The notes beneath the pieces were generated by a model. The model ran no database searches, had not been told where the DNA came from, and saw only the letters and a program-made list of their open reading frames with translations. DNA of 64,000 nucleotides from Nomia melanderi (Eukaryota; Arthropoda; Insecta; Hymenoptera; Halictidae), in assembly GCF_051020985.1 (NCBI RefSeq), contig NC_135006.1, positions 17,749,501 to 17,813,500 on the forward strand. The letters run 5' to 3'. The first letter of the stretch is position 1; each line of letters begins with the position of its first letter. The position numbers and the translations under genes were made by a program. Shown piece by piece: positions 1 through 12,112 of the stretch.

Positions 1-679
1 GTTCTCACGAAGCTTTCCGCGATTCTTCAACGAAAATGCCTTCATTATCTCACGACTCATCTTTCTAGCTTCAGTATCACTGGAACGGTATGAATATTAA
101 GTAATAATGATTATTAACGAAATACTGTTACTAGAAAGGCTGCCACCTAAACGAACGCTGGCAAAGAAACCGTCGTTTCTTCGGTTGAGAACGTGTCCCC
201 GAATTATCAGAGTTTCAGGACACTTCGCTAAAACAACCGCACCGCTCGGAATTCCAGTGATTGCCGTTAACTTCGTTTCCATCGGCCCCGTGTTCCATAA
301 AACGCGACAACTCTCTCGCGTCGCGGGCCTCCCGCCGGAATTCCGCCGAATGTGACCTCGTGCGGAAACGTCGGACCGGTATAAATGAATTTCACTTTTT
401 CCTACCGCGGGTCGGCCTAAAAAATAAACTGAACAAACAAGCCCGAGATGAATGGGAGCTTCTGCTTCTGTTCTAAAGGCGACGATACACTGGCGAGTAG
501 TTCGTGCGGATGTTTCCTCGACAGCGACACGTAGAAGTCTTCTATCAGGTGCAGTATCGTTTTCTTTATAGATAAGATAATCATAAAAAATATCAATGAT
601 ATGTGTCTAACAACTGTAATGATAGAAATAATCAGAAAGAATAGAATCATGAACAACAATAATATGTATGGAATCACTA

Positions 680-1235
680 TAACGGTAGAAATAATTAGAA
701 CGATTACAGTCACAAATAGCAATATCGATAATTAAGCCGTTGCAATCGTCAAATGGCAAATGCAATAGCTGTAACACCATAAATAATTAGGAAGATTACA
801 GCCATAAATAGCAATATCGACGATTAACTCGTTGCAATCGTCAAATATAAGTAATCATATCCATAATTTTGATCATTAATCCGTAGCAATCGTGAAATGG
901 TAAATCTGATAACTGTAACACCATAAATAATTAGAAAGAACACAATCATAACTAAGAATATCGATAACTTCGATAATCAATCAATTGCAATTCGTCAAAT
1001 TTGAAATCTAATAACTGCAGTATCATAAATAATCAGAAAAAACACAATCATAAGTAACCATATCGATAACTTCGATGATCAATCCATTGCAATTCGTCAA
1101 TTTTGAAGTCTAATAACTGCAGCATCATAAATAATTACAAAGAACACAACCACAACTAACAGTATCGATAACTTCGATGATTAATCCGTTGCAATTCGTC
1201 AAATTTGAAGTCTAATAACTGCAGTATTGAAAGTT
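680..1235 (+). repeat. Tandem repeat, period about 102 bases
   Basis: CATAAATAATTAGAAAGA-type starts recur at about 778, 922, 1024 and 1126, each with GATAACTTCGAT, a CAATTCGTCAAATTTGAA block and TAATAACTGCAGTAT. AT-rich, non-coding. Confidence 0.6.
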
Positions 1236-2984
1236 TTTCCATGACGGTCGCCGTTACCGCGAAAGAAACGCGAAACGGCGAATCGGTGGTCAGCGTACTC
1301 GCAGCTTAACGGCAGCAAAGAAACGGTATTTCTGGCTCGTTGAACCGTCCCGCGACAATCTCCCGGCGAGCAACGTCTGCGGGCGTCCCTTGTCCTTGCC
1401 CATAGTCGCGTAGATGAACGGCCGAGAGGCGAGATGTCAGGCTCGATTGATTCGGTCGTCCGAGAATTTCATTCGCCCACGCGTTTCTTTGCGTTCGGAC
1501 GGTCGACCAGCCGTTAACGGCCTGGAAGTCTGCCGGCGAATAAAGCGTTTCTATATTATGCATACGCGTTGCGTCAAATTGATAATGTCGCTGTTAATTT
1601 GCAGGCGATTTTTAAGTTTTTTGAAACTTTCCTTATATTCCAAATATTAAAATAGTTCTGCTGAACAGAACCTGTTGGTGAACCAGTAATTCTCAAATTA
1701 ACCCTTTGCGGAGATTCTTTGAAATACAAAACCATCAGATCGAATTATACATAAATTGCTTAATTAATAGAGAGAAAGCATACTGCGTGCTGATCTCGTG
1801 CTTTGAAATATACAAAACCTTCGGCAGATCGAGTTAAATTATACGTGGATTGCTTAATTAGAAAAAAAGGATCCTGCGAGCTGATCTCGTGCTGTTCAAT
1901 TAACTAAATCATTTGTTCGCGACTCAGTGTTACGAATATAAGTTTCATCTCGCTGAAATTCGTCCGCAAAGGATTTAAAAAAAATGATGCGTGCATACAC
2001 ATCCGCGATTCGTCCGTAATAAGCTCGATCGATATTCGGCTAATTCATCGAGCTTGCTCGTCGCAGCGAATCAAGCTGGAAGCAACGCATCGCGGCGAAG
2101 CGTTGAACAGTCTGTAAATACCAAACAGGAACAAAGTCTGCCTTTGTTCCGGGATGCGGGGCGAAGTTTAATGGGAAATTTGTGTTCGCAGCCTTCGCTG
2201 CGGATTCTTAGGTTCCGTTTCCAAACGGAACTCCTTGCTAAGTATCGCCGCCTCTAACAAACCGAGGGCGAGTCGCTGATTAATAGTTAATTGGAATATT
2301 TGAATTTCATCGAAATGAATCTCGTTTTCTTTGGTAATTGCAATGATCGCAATAATTGCAATAGTAATAAACATCACTTCAGAGACGTCAACTATTTCAC
2401 ACTGGTTAGATTGACGTTAGATTCACGGAACACGTCGATTCGACGATCATTGAATTTTACGAACGTTATTTGATAAATGTTCAGATCTATCTCGATTGAT
2501 TGCAATTCTACGAACAATAGACTAGGCAATAAATATCCATAAGTAAAGTGTTAGAGCGACACTTCTCGTTGAAAAGGAAATTTTTCAATCGAATAATCAA
2601 TTATGTGTCGGTTTCGGCGCCGAACGAGATCACCTGAGCGTCTCGGACCGAAGTTTCTTTGGCCGACACGGCTCTCCGCGATCGAAAAAAGTTCAGGCTC
2701 CGTTCCCATGTGTGGGTCCCGTTAATAGTATCAAAGTGTCGGAGGATTCATTACTCGAACTTATCCGACTCCCAGATGATTCCTCTCCTTTCCCCCAATT
2801 CCATTTTTATTGCGAATACATGAACGCGCGACAAGCTTTGCCGAAAGAAGATAGTGAAAATAGTAATAGTAATCCTTTACAGAAGAGAACTTTTCTAAAA
2901 GTCCTTTTATGAAACATTGAATTAGATTTTAGTCTCCGATAGGTAGAAGGGAACTTAATTACCTATTAATCAGTATTAGTAATT

Positions 2985-3345
2985 ATTATGTATTGAATTT
3001 TTAACGTTATCATTTGTAAGTATTAACTGTTAACTATTGATGACCATTAATAAGTATTAAGAGTCATTACAAGATACCAATAACTATTTATAATTATTAC
3101 CAGCTACTAATAACTATTAATAATCATTCCCAACTACTAATAACTATTAATAACCATTTCCAAATACAATTAAATATTAATAACTATCACCAGCTACTAA
3201 TAACTATTAATTACCATTCAAAACTACTACTAATAACTATTAATAACCATTCCCAATTACTAGCAACTATTAATAACCATTGCCAACTACTAATAACTAT
3301 CAATAACCATTCCCAACTATTAACAGCTATTAACCAGTTAACTAC
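2985..3345 (+). repeat. Minisatellite of TAATAACTATTAATAACCATT units
   Basis: About ten imperfect copies of a roughly 30-base unit built from TAATAACTAT, TAATAACCAT and TCCCAACTAC; one more partial block near 3545-3600. Confidence 0.6.
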
Positions 3346-4371
3346 GTTCGACGAATATACACATCATCGTAAAGCTTGATACCAATTCTTTCAATGAATT
3401 CTTTATTTCTTCACATAAACATGTAATTCTTAGTTTCGCTTTGATCTTTCATTAAAATATACTCCACGTATTCGTCCTGCGTTTGATAAATACACGCTCC
3501 ATTTTATTTTATTGCGCGCACAAGAGGTTTTTCCACCTAAGTTCCACAGTTAACTGGTTAATAACCATTCCCAACAACTAAAAACCATTAACACCCAAAC
3601 CACCTATTCCCGAAGAACCATCCACACATAAATTCCCAGCTATCTCCCTCTCTCCCCCGAAACAAAGACATTTCAGAGCCCACTGATTCGAAACCTGAAC
3701 GGGCCAGCGAACGCCGGGCGCGTTATCTTCTAAAAACACATCCCGCTCGAAAATTCCCCGATAGCAATGAGCCGTCGTTGCGAAATGGGCTTAATCAGGG
3801 GTGGTGTCCCGGCCGCCTTCAACCGTGAACGCGCAGCCCGCGGCCGTTCTGCGTCAACGATGAAATTTTTAACGAGAATCGATACTTTATTTTCCAGGAG
3901 AGAGACTCGTCCGTCCTCCGGGTGCGTTTTCATTAACGTGGAACCCATTTGTATTCCTCGAAGCGAGCGAACGAGCGGCCGCTCGCATATTTAACACCCC
4001 CATTAAAAACACAGCAACGACTTCTGCATGCATTTTTCATCGGTGCCTCGAAAACTTCTCGACTGCTCAACATTTAGCCTTCGCAGTTAATCTCCGACAA
4101 CTTTCGCCTCGGAACGCACGGCCGAACGCTCGCGGATTCGACGGAAGTCGCTAACTTTTCCTTCTCTCCGGCGTTTTCTTCCGCGCGAGTCGAGATCGCG
4201 TGGGTCTCTCGTCGCGAGCAGATGAATTCTTTGAGTTTTATCGACACCAGTTTTACGGGACGCGTCGATTCCATGTACAGTCAGCTTTATGGGCGATATT
4301 TGCTCGATCGTCGGATTGTCTAACACGTTGAATATCATGGAATGGGGATTCTAAACGAAATTGGGTTATTG

Positions 4372-4690
4372 TGGTTCGCTCATTATACGGTGATTAGTTG
4401 AAAACATTTCTATGTTATAGATAATAGTATCTATTATAGATAATAGATGATAATATAATTCAATCTTTGGTAGATTTGTTAGAGATTTATTAAAGATTTA
4501 TTAAAGATTTCCGGTGATTCTGAACTGAATCGAATTATTATGGTTCATTCAGTTACACGGTGATTAGTTGAAAACATTTCTGTTATAAATAATAGTATCT
4601 AGTGCAGTGATAGTCAGCTAGATCTTTGTTACATTTGTTAGAGATTTATTAAAGATTTATTAAAGATTCAATCTCCAAACCCTTCAGGAA
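4372..4690 (+). repeat. Tandem duplication, period about 169
   Basis: TGGTTC at 4372 and 4541 each start a copy sharing CGGTGATTAGTTGAAAACAT and the later GTTAGAGATTTATTAAAGAT. A diverged third piece (GAAAACATTTCTATATTC, then AAATAATGTTACCTA) is at about 16468-16510 in the last intron of the ionotropic receptor. Confidence 0.55.
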
Positions 4691-5469
4691 ACTTCAGAAC
4701 TGTGATTGTAAAAATTGTCCAAAACCGAAGTTCGTTTCACCGAATTTTCATTTCCCTCATTCAGGTTTTTACTTCCGAAAATCTCGCGACGAGTTTTCGT
4801 AGCGTCCCGCGCATGAATAACGCCGTCATTTATAAAAAGAATACGTGTAGTTAAAACTCAGAACGTGAAAACATATGGCCCGTTCCCCACGCGATGTTTT
4901 AAGGCTGCACTCGTGTCCGACCACAACGTTCTTATACTACTGCGGCCAGAGACGCGTGAAGCTTCCATTCACGCGAAACACGTCGAATGATAAATTCAAA
5001 TTTCGCAGCTTCCGAACGCAATACCGCGAACTGCGTTACATCCTGCTTAAATGAACAGTTGAAGCTTAAATTATACGTTTCGTCGTTTAACACTAATACC
5101 GAGCAGTTAAATTATCTTTCCGAAATTCCTCTGCAGCAACTTCAAGGATGCATCTATCGAGACTGCGATTGATTTCAGTCTGCGTATTGACAAATCAATT
5201 TCTTGAACAATTACTTAGAGAAATATCCGTTATATTTTTAATAATTGCAGAAAGAAGAAATCACATTTGTTAATACACATCTCCTCCTCGCACTGTTTCC
5301 GGCTTTTCTTTCGTTATTGAGAAATCTTGCTCAATTTTCGCTATATTACTTTAACAGACGTTCATTCTACAGTAAACCAGAAAAACTGGTGTTCGTTTAA
5401 ATCCTGGAAATTAGAACACGTTGAATGCTTCACGATTTAGAATAAAATACACAGAGTGGAAGTACAGTG

Positions 5470-5640
5470 TTAACCCTTTGACTCAGTCACCACTTGATTC
5501 GATGTAAAATTGTAAAGTTCGATATTTAACATTAATCATCCTATAATTTATCGACATATGGAATATTGAAATGAAACATTTTGTTCTTTGATTTATGTGT
5601 AATTTCTCTTTAAGCTAATTTCCAAAATACCGTTCCTATC
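5470..5640 (+). repeat. Dispersed repeat end, TTAACCCTTTG family
   Basis: Begins TTAACCCTTTGACTCAG and continues with GATTCGATGTAAAA and a GGAATATTGAAATGAAAC segment. The same blocks appear in reverse at about 20240-20424 and in part at 15431-15500. The right end was not identified; the end given is approximate. Confidence 0.45.
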
Positions 5641-5755
5641 TCGTTAGAAAATGTGGAGTATTTCAAAAAGACTCACTAAACGCTTAAAAAGATTCACCAA
5701 AAGACTCGCTAAAACCTAAAAAGTATTCACCAAAAGATTCTTCAAAGACCTAAAA
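5640..5755 (+). repeat. Short tandem array of AAAAGACTCACTAAAA units
   Basis: Four or five degenerate copies of an AAAGA(C/T)TC(A/G)C(T/C)AAA-type unit of about 20-25 bases, next to the dispersed repeat at 5470. Confidence 0.4.
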
Positions 5756-6361
5756 TAAACAAGTAACGAACGTTCGCTTCAACCACGAGGCAAACGAGAA
5801 AAATTGAAAAGTTCCGTAGCATCGATTGCCACCCTAAATTCCAGTCCACCGTCCATTAACAATCGCCGCTGCAATAAATTATACAAAGTGTCGCGGACGC
5901 GACGTAGATCCGTATCGCGGCCGGCCTGAAACGTATCCGGCGGATCCTATTTAAACTAACGCACACGCGATTCGAAAAAAAACACACACAAACATAGATG
6001 CCGGCGATACTGGCCGTTTCTAATGTCCACAGACTTATCAGATTCTCGACGGCTGGCACGAGTGTCCGCTCGAGTCAGGCTCTAAGTTTCAGTGTCCCGG
6101 CGAAGTTCGCCTCGAGAGGCTAGAAACCTATCCGGAACATCTCCCATCTGATCGTCGACGCGACGGCGCCGGCTAAAGAGTGCTCTCGAAACTTCATTTC
6201 CAACAGGAACGTGAGTTTTTCCTCCTTTCGTTTTCTGTTTCTATTTTCTTGTATCCACCGGCGCTCGAAAACTCCGGCTAGGCAGTTTCTCAAATTTTTC
6301 TTCGATAGCAGGAGTTCAAAGGAATATTTTTGTATAATAATCACGTATTTACGTGGATAGA

Positions 6362-6660
6362 AAACCGAAAAAAACTATATAGAAGTATATAGAACTATAT
6401 AGAAATTTTTTAAACTGCATGAAACCATATGTAAAGCTATATGAAAATTTTTTGAACTATATGAAACCATATAAAAATGTCTAAACTGTATAAAACCATA
6501 TGAAAATATTTTAAACGATATATAAAGCTATATAAAAATTTTGTAAACTATGTAAAACCATATAAAAATTGTTTAAACTATATAAAACCATATACAAAGC
6601 TATAAAATTGTATGAACGTACATAAAACTATATAAACTCCGACTATATAAGCTATACAAA
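6362..6660 (+). repeat. Tandem repeat of ACTATATAAAACCATATGAAAAT units
   Basis: Imperfect units of about 35-40 bases alternating CTATATGAAACCATAT and AAAATTTTT blocks; strongly AT-rich inside CpG-rich surroundings. Confidence 0.55.
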
Positions 6661-9600
6661 CTCTCTAACTGTATAAACCCACTAAATTCTAGACACTAGA
6701 GTATTGTTAGTAACAGGAACTACGATTTCACGGCGAAAGACACCGTCGAAACCCATTTACGTCTGAAAAAGTGTTGTGATCCGAATCAGGCTGCTGTCGT
6801 CTATTTCTGCAGAGGTGCAGAAGTGAGACAGATCGTGTATCTCGCGAAACGCAGGCCGAACGAGAAGCTGTAGGGACTTAGGGGCGGTGAGCTTGCAGCT
6901 GACACGGCGACGCCACTGATAAATCTCTCTGCTTTTCGCTTACGTAACGATTCCGTTAACGTCGATGCCCGGCGCGGTGGAAATAGAAGAATTATTCGAT
7001 CGAGGACGGCGCAGTTTCGCAACGAGGCGAGCGAGAACTTTGATTCCTCGATTAATGGAAGTGTCCGCCTATAGTTAGACTACACAGGATCGAGATGATG
7101 AGTTTCAGCTCCCTCGGGTCTCGCTGGGATCGTTGCGCGAATCAGTTTCGATTGTTCGATGATTGAAATTTCGAGCAATTCGGTTACCGTAATATCAGTC
7201 TCATTGCTCGGGATTCGTTCCGTCGCTCTTTAATCGCGCGATCCTCGTGTAATTGGAGCCTCTCGAGTTACTAGTGTAACGCGTCTCTATATTTTCGCTT
7301 CTCCTTTTACCTTTATTATTCCCAGTCGAGTCTTTTATCGCGGAAGCTATTAAGCAGAGAAGAAATACAGGTTGCTAGCACTTTTCTCGTATTCCTGTTC
7401 AATTCGAAGGGACGAAACTTCGGTACAGTACCGGCGAGTTATACGAAAAATCGAGAGAAAGTCGTCAATTATTCAACGAAAAACTGAGGAGATCGTCGTA
7501 AGAATTAGCCAAACCTTTGAAAAATATTCTCTAGAATGGACTGACGTTCGCGACGTGAAGCTCTCCGATATTCGTTCTTCGTGCGCGAGCGAGCGAAGTA
7601 AATAAGGTCTGGTACTCGTAAATAAAATCGCGTCTGAAAGCTTCCGACGTTAACGTACGCGCGTAACGTCGCCGCCTATCGGGTCCCGAGGTTGCCGAGA
7701 CGCTCGAGAGGCCATATCGTGTCCGTAAGATGCAATATTGTGAATATGGCGGTCCGATATTCTTCAAAGGAGCCTTAACGAACCGATGCTGCTGCTTTAT
7801 GCCATCGTCAGATTCGATTTCGCCGAGCCCTCGGAATCATTTACATCGAACGAGGCTCGCAGCGCGTCATTCGCGATGTTACTGTACGCTGCGCGGCAGT
7901 TGTGCCGTTAATCGGATTAGAATCGCTTTGATCTGGCGCGATGATGGCGGCTATCTTGCCGGACTTAGCCATTTATAGTGCGACGCGCGCGGTATATTGC
8001 CTCGGCTCGCATTTATACCACGTTTTCTCGGAAACACCTTATCACCTCTCTATTTTACTTTATTCGATGGCGTCGTAAAGACGTATTAGTCTTAGTGTTG
8101 CTATTCTTGGTGTTTGTATTATTGTATTTGTGGTGATAGCATCATTAGTAGATATTATCGCAATTTTTATTGATGTCATTACTATTGAACACTAGATACC
8201 ACCGTATTATTCTTATAATACTGTTCACAATAGCGTCCCTGTCCGAAAGAATACAAAGTTATCGAAATAATCACCGACGCAGAAGCTCCTCGCTTCGAAC
8301 GAATGCGAACACCGAAGAATAGTCTCGCAACGAGCACAGAAATCCTCTTTCCTCTAGCGACTTTATCAACTGCGACGCAACACTAACGGGAGGCGACACG
8401 GGACAATTCGTCAAGATTCGTGAACAATGTTTGCGCTGAAACGATGCAAGCGGAAATCCGAGGAGTTCGTTTTCCCGACGTCGAAACCGCCAACGCTCCC
8501 TCCCCCATGATTTGCATACGCAACGACGCGCGGCACGACGACGTCGGTGCGGCGCGCTTTAATAACACTCGCCACGGGGTAAAATTGAATCGGGCTCTTG
8601 TAAATATTCAACGGGCCCGCATTGCCGCTCGTTTCCGCCTCGTTCCCGCGCGCCGCGGCCACAGGAAACAATTCGCAGTCCCCGGACCGAAATGAAATCG
8701 GCGAGACGTTCCCCGCGGCTCGCGCCGATGATTAATCGCCGCCGTTTCGCGCGTCGCGAGCGCGCCGGATCGATCCGAGCCTGCCCGATGAAATATCGCT
8801 CAACTTCGTTCGAGTCGTATCCAGCCGCTTTCGTAAGTCCGCGTCAGATGAATTATATTCAGACAAAATATCACGCTTACGTGCACGCCTCCGGGCATTA
8901 ATCACCGATAACGGCCGGCCATCTTGTCGCTCGGCTCGCCTCCGCCTCGCGATTAACATTTTAATCCGCCGCTCGCTGCGATCTCGTCGACCTTTTTTAT
9001 TCGTACCGGTTTGTTCAGTGAAACGGAGGAGTCTCTAATGTACAAGGAACTCGTTTGTTTTAATTGGATAAATATTTTAAGTTCAGAATACGCGATGTGT
9101 CTCGCGTCTCTGAAACAAAGATGGCCGCCAGCTGTTGGGAGGTTAACGTATGCATGATTTTTAGTTGTTTATGGGCAGAATGCTCCTGGCTTCGAAATGC
9201 ATTAAATTTACACGTGGCTTGCATTATTTTGTCAAGTATCGTATTTCCTGAGAAAACTGGAACACTCGGACCTTGTTTATCCGTGAATTTCACTAATAAA
9301 TACCACGCGAACCGGTTTCCCACCGGGTAAACTGCAAGACGAACGGAAGCGGGAATTTTCCGAAAATTTCAACCATCCGAAAATTTGGTAGGCATCAACA
9401 TTAATTTAATCCGTTGCGTTTATAGAGATGTCCAAATATTTTGCCAGGTGCCTCGGATAGGTTTGTTTGTTATTTTCATGTTTCTCGCGTTTATAAATGC
9501 GTAAACCAGTTGCTTTCGTAATTAACCGGGAACCACGAATCGCATAATACGCATTCGGAAAAATAATTAATCAGTTCGAGAGAAACAGGAGGGAACTTTC

Positions 9601-12112
9601 AGTTTTCAGCTCTACAGCAACATTGTCTCGCTTCAAAACAGTAATCGCTTCGTCTAAATCATTCGGCGATCGGATATCAGGAAATTTCGCGCGATTCGAT
9701 GATCGGGCAACGGTCAATGCGGCGTGAAACGGCATTGTTGCATTAGCTGATCCCCTAATCAGTTATAAACGGCGCGTTTAACTGTATTTATGCGGCTTAA
9801 ATCGCTCCAACCACGGACACTTCGTCGACCGCGGCTTCTTCGATTCATTAGGTCGACGCTAATTAGGCGGGCGTTTATGTGAAGCCACGTATTTGCGAAT
9901 TATGCACACTCCAATATCCGTTGAACGCGTCAATCTCACGGTTCATTAATTAATAATCCAATATACCGATGCGGTCGGGATTCCTGCGAACGATATTCAC
10001 GAATTTTCCCTGGAATGTTTTCATTGTGAAAACCAAACGGTAATTCACGGACGAAGAAACATGGAATGGCAACGCTTGTAGCGAACGTACCGTTTTACGA
10101 ATGGTAAATGGTTCACTCTCCCCATTCATTGCACAAGACATCGAAGGTTTCTTATGGAAGTCGAAAGTAGAAACTTGCTAATGATCTCCAGTAATTTTGG
10201 TACAGCCATTCTAATAATTAATGATAATACAGCTTTCTCTCATAAATTTACAAAACTCGACAATCTTTTACTGCAACGTAGTCATTCTTTCAGAGCTTAC
10301 ATAATCATCTTCGATTTGATAAAAGAATTTAGTCTCCGGAAACTAATCAATTATTAATGATTTCCCAAAGCTTCGTTCAGAATAGAATGTAATTAAAAGT
10401 AATACAACTCAAATGTTAAACAACGTAAGTACCTAACAATGTAGCTTAGGAATCGTGATAAATGATCAACGATCATCTCGATTCCTCGTCGCTGCGAGAA
10501 ATCATACGCGAAACGAAGGTTCACTCGAGATTTTCGTGAAAGTGAACGTGTTAACGAGGTGCCGCGGGAAACACGATATCCCGACGAAACGTTGAATTGG
10601 AAAATGAAAGGCGATCCGTCGCGAACAATGAAAGCGGCTTTCCGCGAAGAACGGATTAATTTACCTGACCCGATAAGCTTCCACGGACACAGAGAATTTC
10701 CGATACGAGTTGCGGATCGCAAATCAGCTCCGTTACCTGTGAATCGAGTCAACCAAAGTCTCCCGGGACCGCATGAAGCAGACGCGGGAATAAACCCTCC
10801 CTAACTATCTTGCAAACTTCATTGAATTCGGCCTCGTTAACCCTTTGCCAATCAGCTGTGCCGGCATGCAGCGTTTCTGAGCTTCGAACAAGCGGAGTCC
10901 GGTGTCGCTTAAGCACAATGAGCGAACAACTTTAAATTTAACGAAATGTGTATCTTCAATAAATTGCATTGCATAACTTTTGTAGCAATATTCTCTGACG
11001 AAGCAGCCTTTTAATGACAATGTGAAAGGCAAAATTCACTCTAAGCAATGTCCTCGAATATCCTACGCGAAAGAATCGATATATTCTTACTATTCTGCGA
11101 TTGCTGAGCTCTGAAAGGCTCCCACTCTTCGTACTTCTCGATTTACGAAGGTCAATCGCAGCGATGAAAGTCAAACATTCTGATCCACGTTGAACGAGTT
11201 AAACAGGAATATTAAAGAGTCCGGTTCCCTCGGATTTCCAGCGGAAACTTCTGGTTCTTTCGGCGGAACTGTCGCGAACGTCCCAAGGAATCCGCTATTT
11301 ATTTTCGTCCGTGCTTAACGAACTGGACGCCGCCCCGACTAATTAAACCGAGGCAGCGAAAAAACAGAGCATGATTTGAGAGCATGATTTGCCCGTCGAA
11401 CGACGCGATTCGAAAAATTTAATAGGTCGACAGCGCCGCTCTTCACGGGCGTTGAATTAATTAAAATATTGGAATGTACTGACGAACAGTAATTTAACAC
11501 TGAAAACTGATTTTTTCAAATTCCTTTATACAAGGGAATGTAAAAGAAGAAATCATGAATAGAGCAGATTGAAATTTCTTTTCTTCATTAATGAAGTCAG
11601 CAGTAAGCAACAGTAATAATTATTAATTGCAACGCAATACGATGTTTCGATTATAGGACCGACCAAGCCCTTCAGCCTGGCTGCAGTTTACTTCCGAAAG
11701 CTCGCAGCCGGTCGTCTCGCAAGCTCAGACCGAAACTGGACACGTTTCAGCACTTTGTTAAGATCTGGATTTATGGGGCGCGCAGTCCACCGCCGGCGCT
11801 TTTAGCCGTGACCGGCGACAGGTAAGAAACCAGTTAAAGGGAAAGCTCCCGAGAAACCCAAATCCGACTATTCGCGAAACAAAAACGAAAGGTTAGCAAT
11901 GTATTGCTAAAAAACTTCAACTAGTGAAAACAAGTAAGTTATTCGCTGTTGCCTACGCTATATTATTTCCCCAAATATCCCAACTAAAACATATTAAACT
12001 GCATTCTCAATGAATGTTATAACGGAGAATGGAACATCGCTGTAACGAAAAATTCGAGCATTGATACCACGTCTGTTCGGTTCCAGCGCGCGTCCTGCCG
12101 TCGGCCGACAAG

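Larger units (their letters stand above)
1..12112. other. Gene-free region
   Basis: I see no supportable gene in these 12.1 kb. Open frames are short and lack family similarity or splice support. It alternates CpG-rich patches (for example 7.5-9.0 kb) with AT-rich tandem repeats listed separately, and contains repeat ends of the TTAACCCTTTG family at 1698 and 10837. The stretch 9.70-9.97 kb has several homeodomain-type sites (CTAATTAGG, TTAATTAATAAT, TTTATG) and could be regulatory, but this is weak. Confidence 0.5.
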
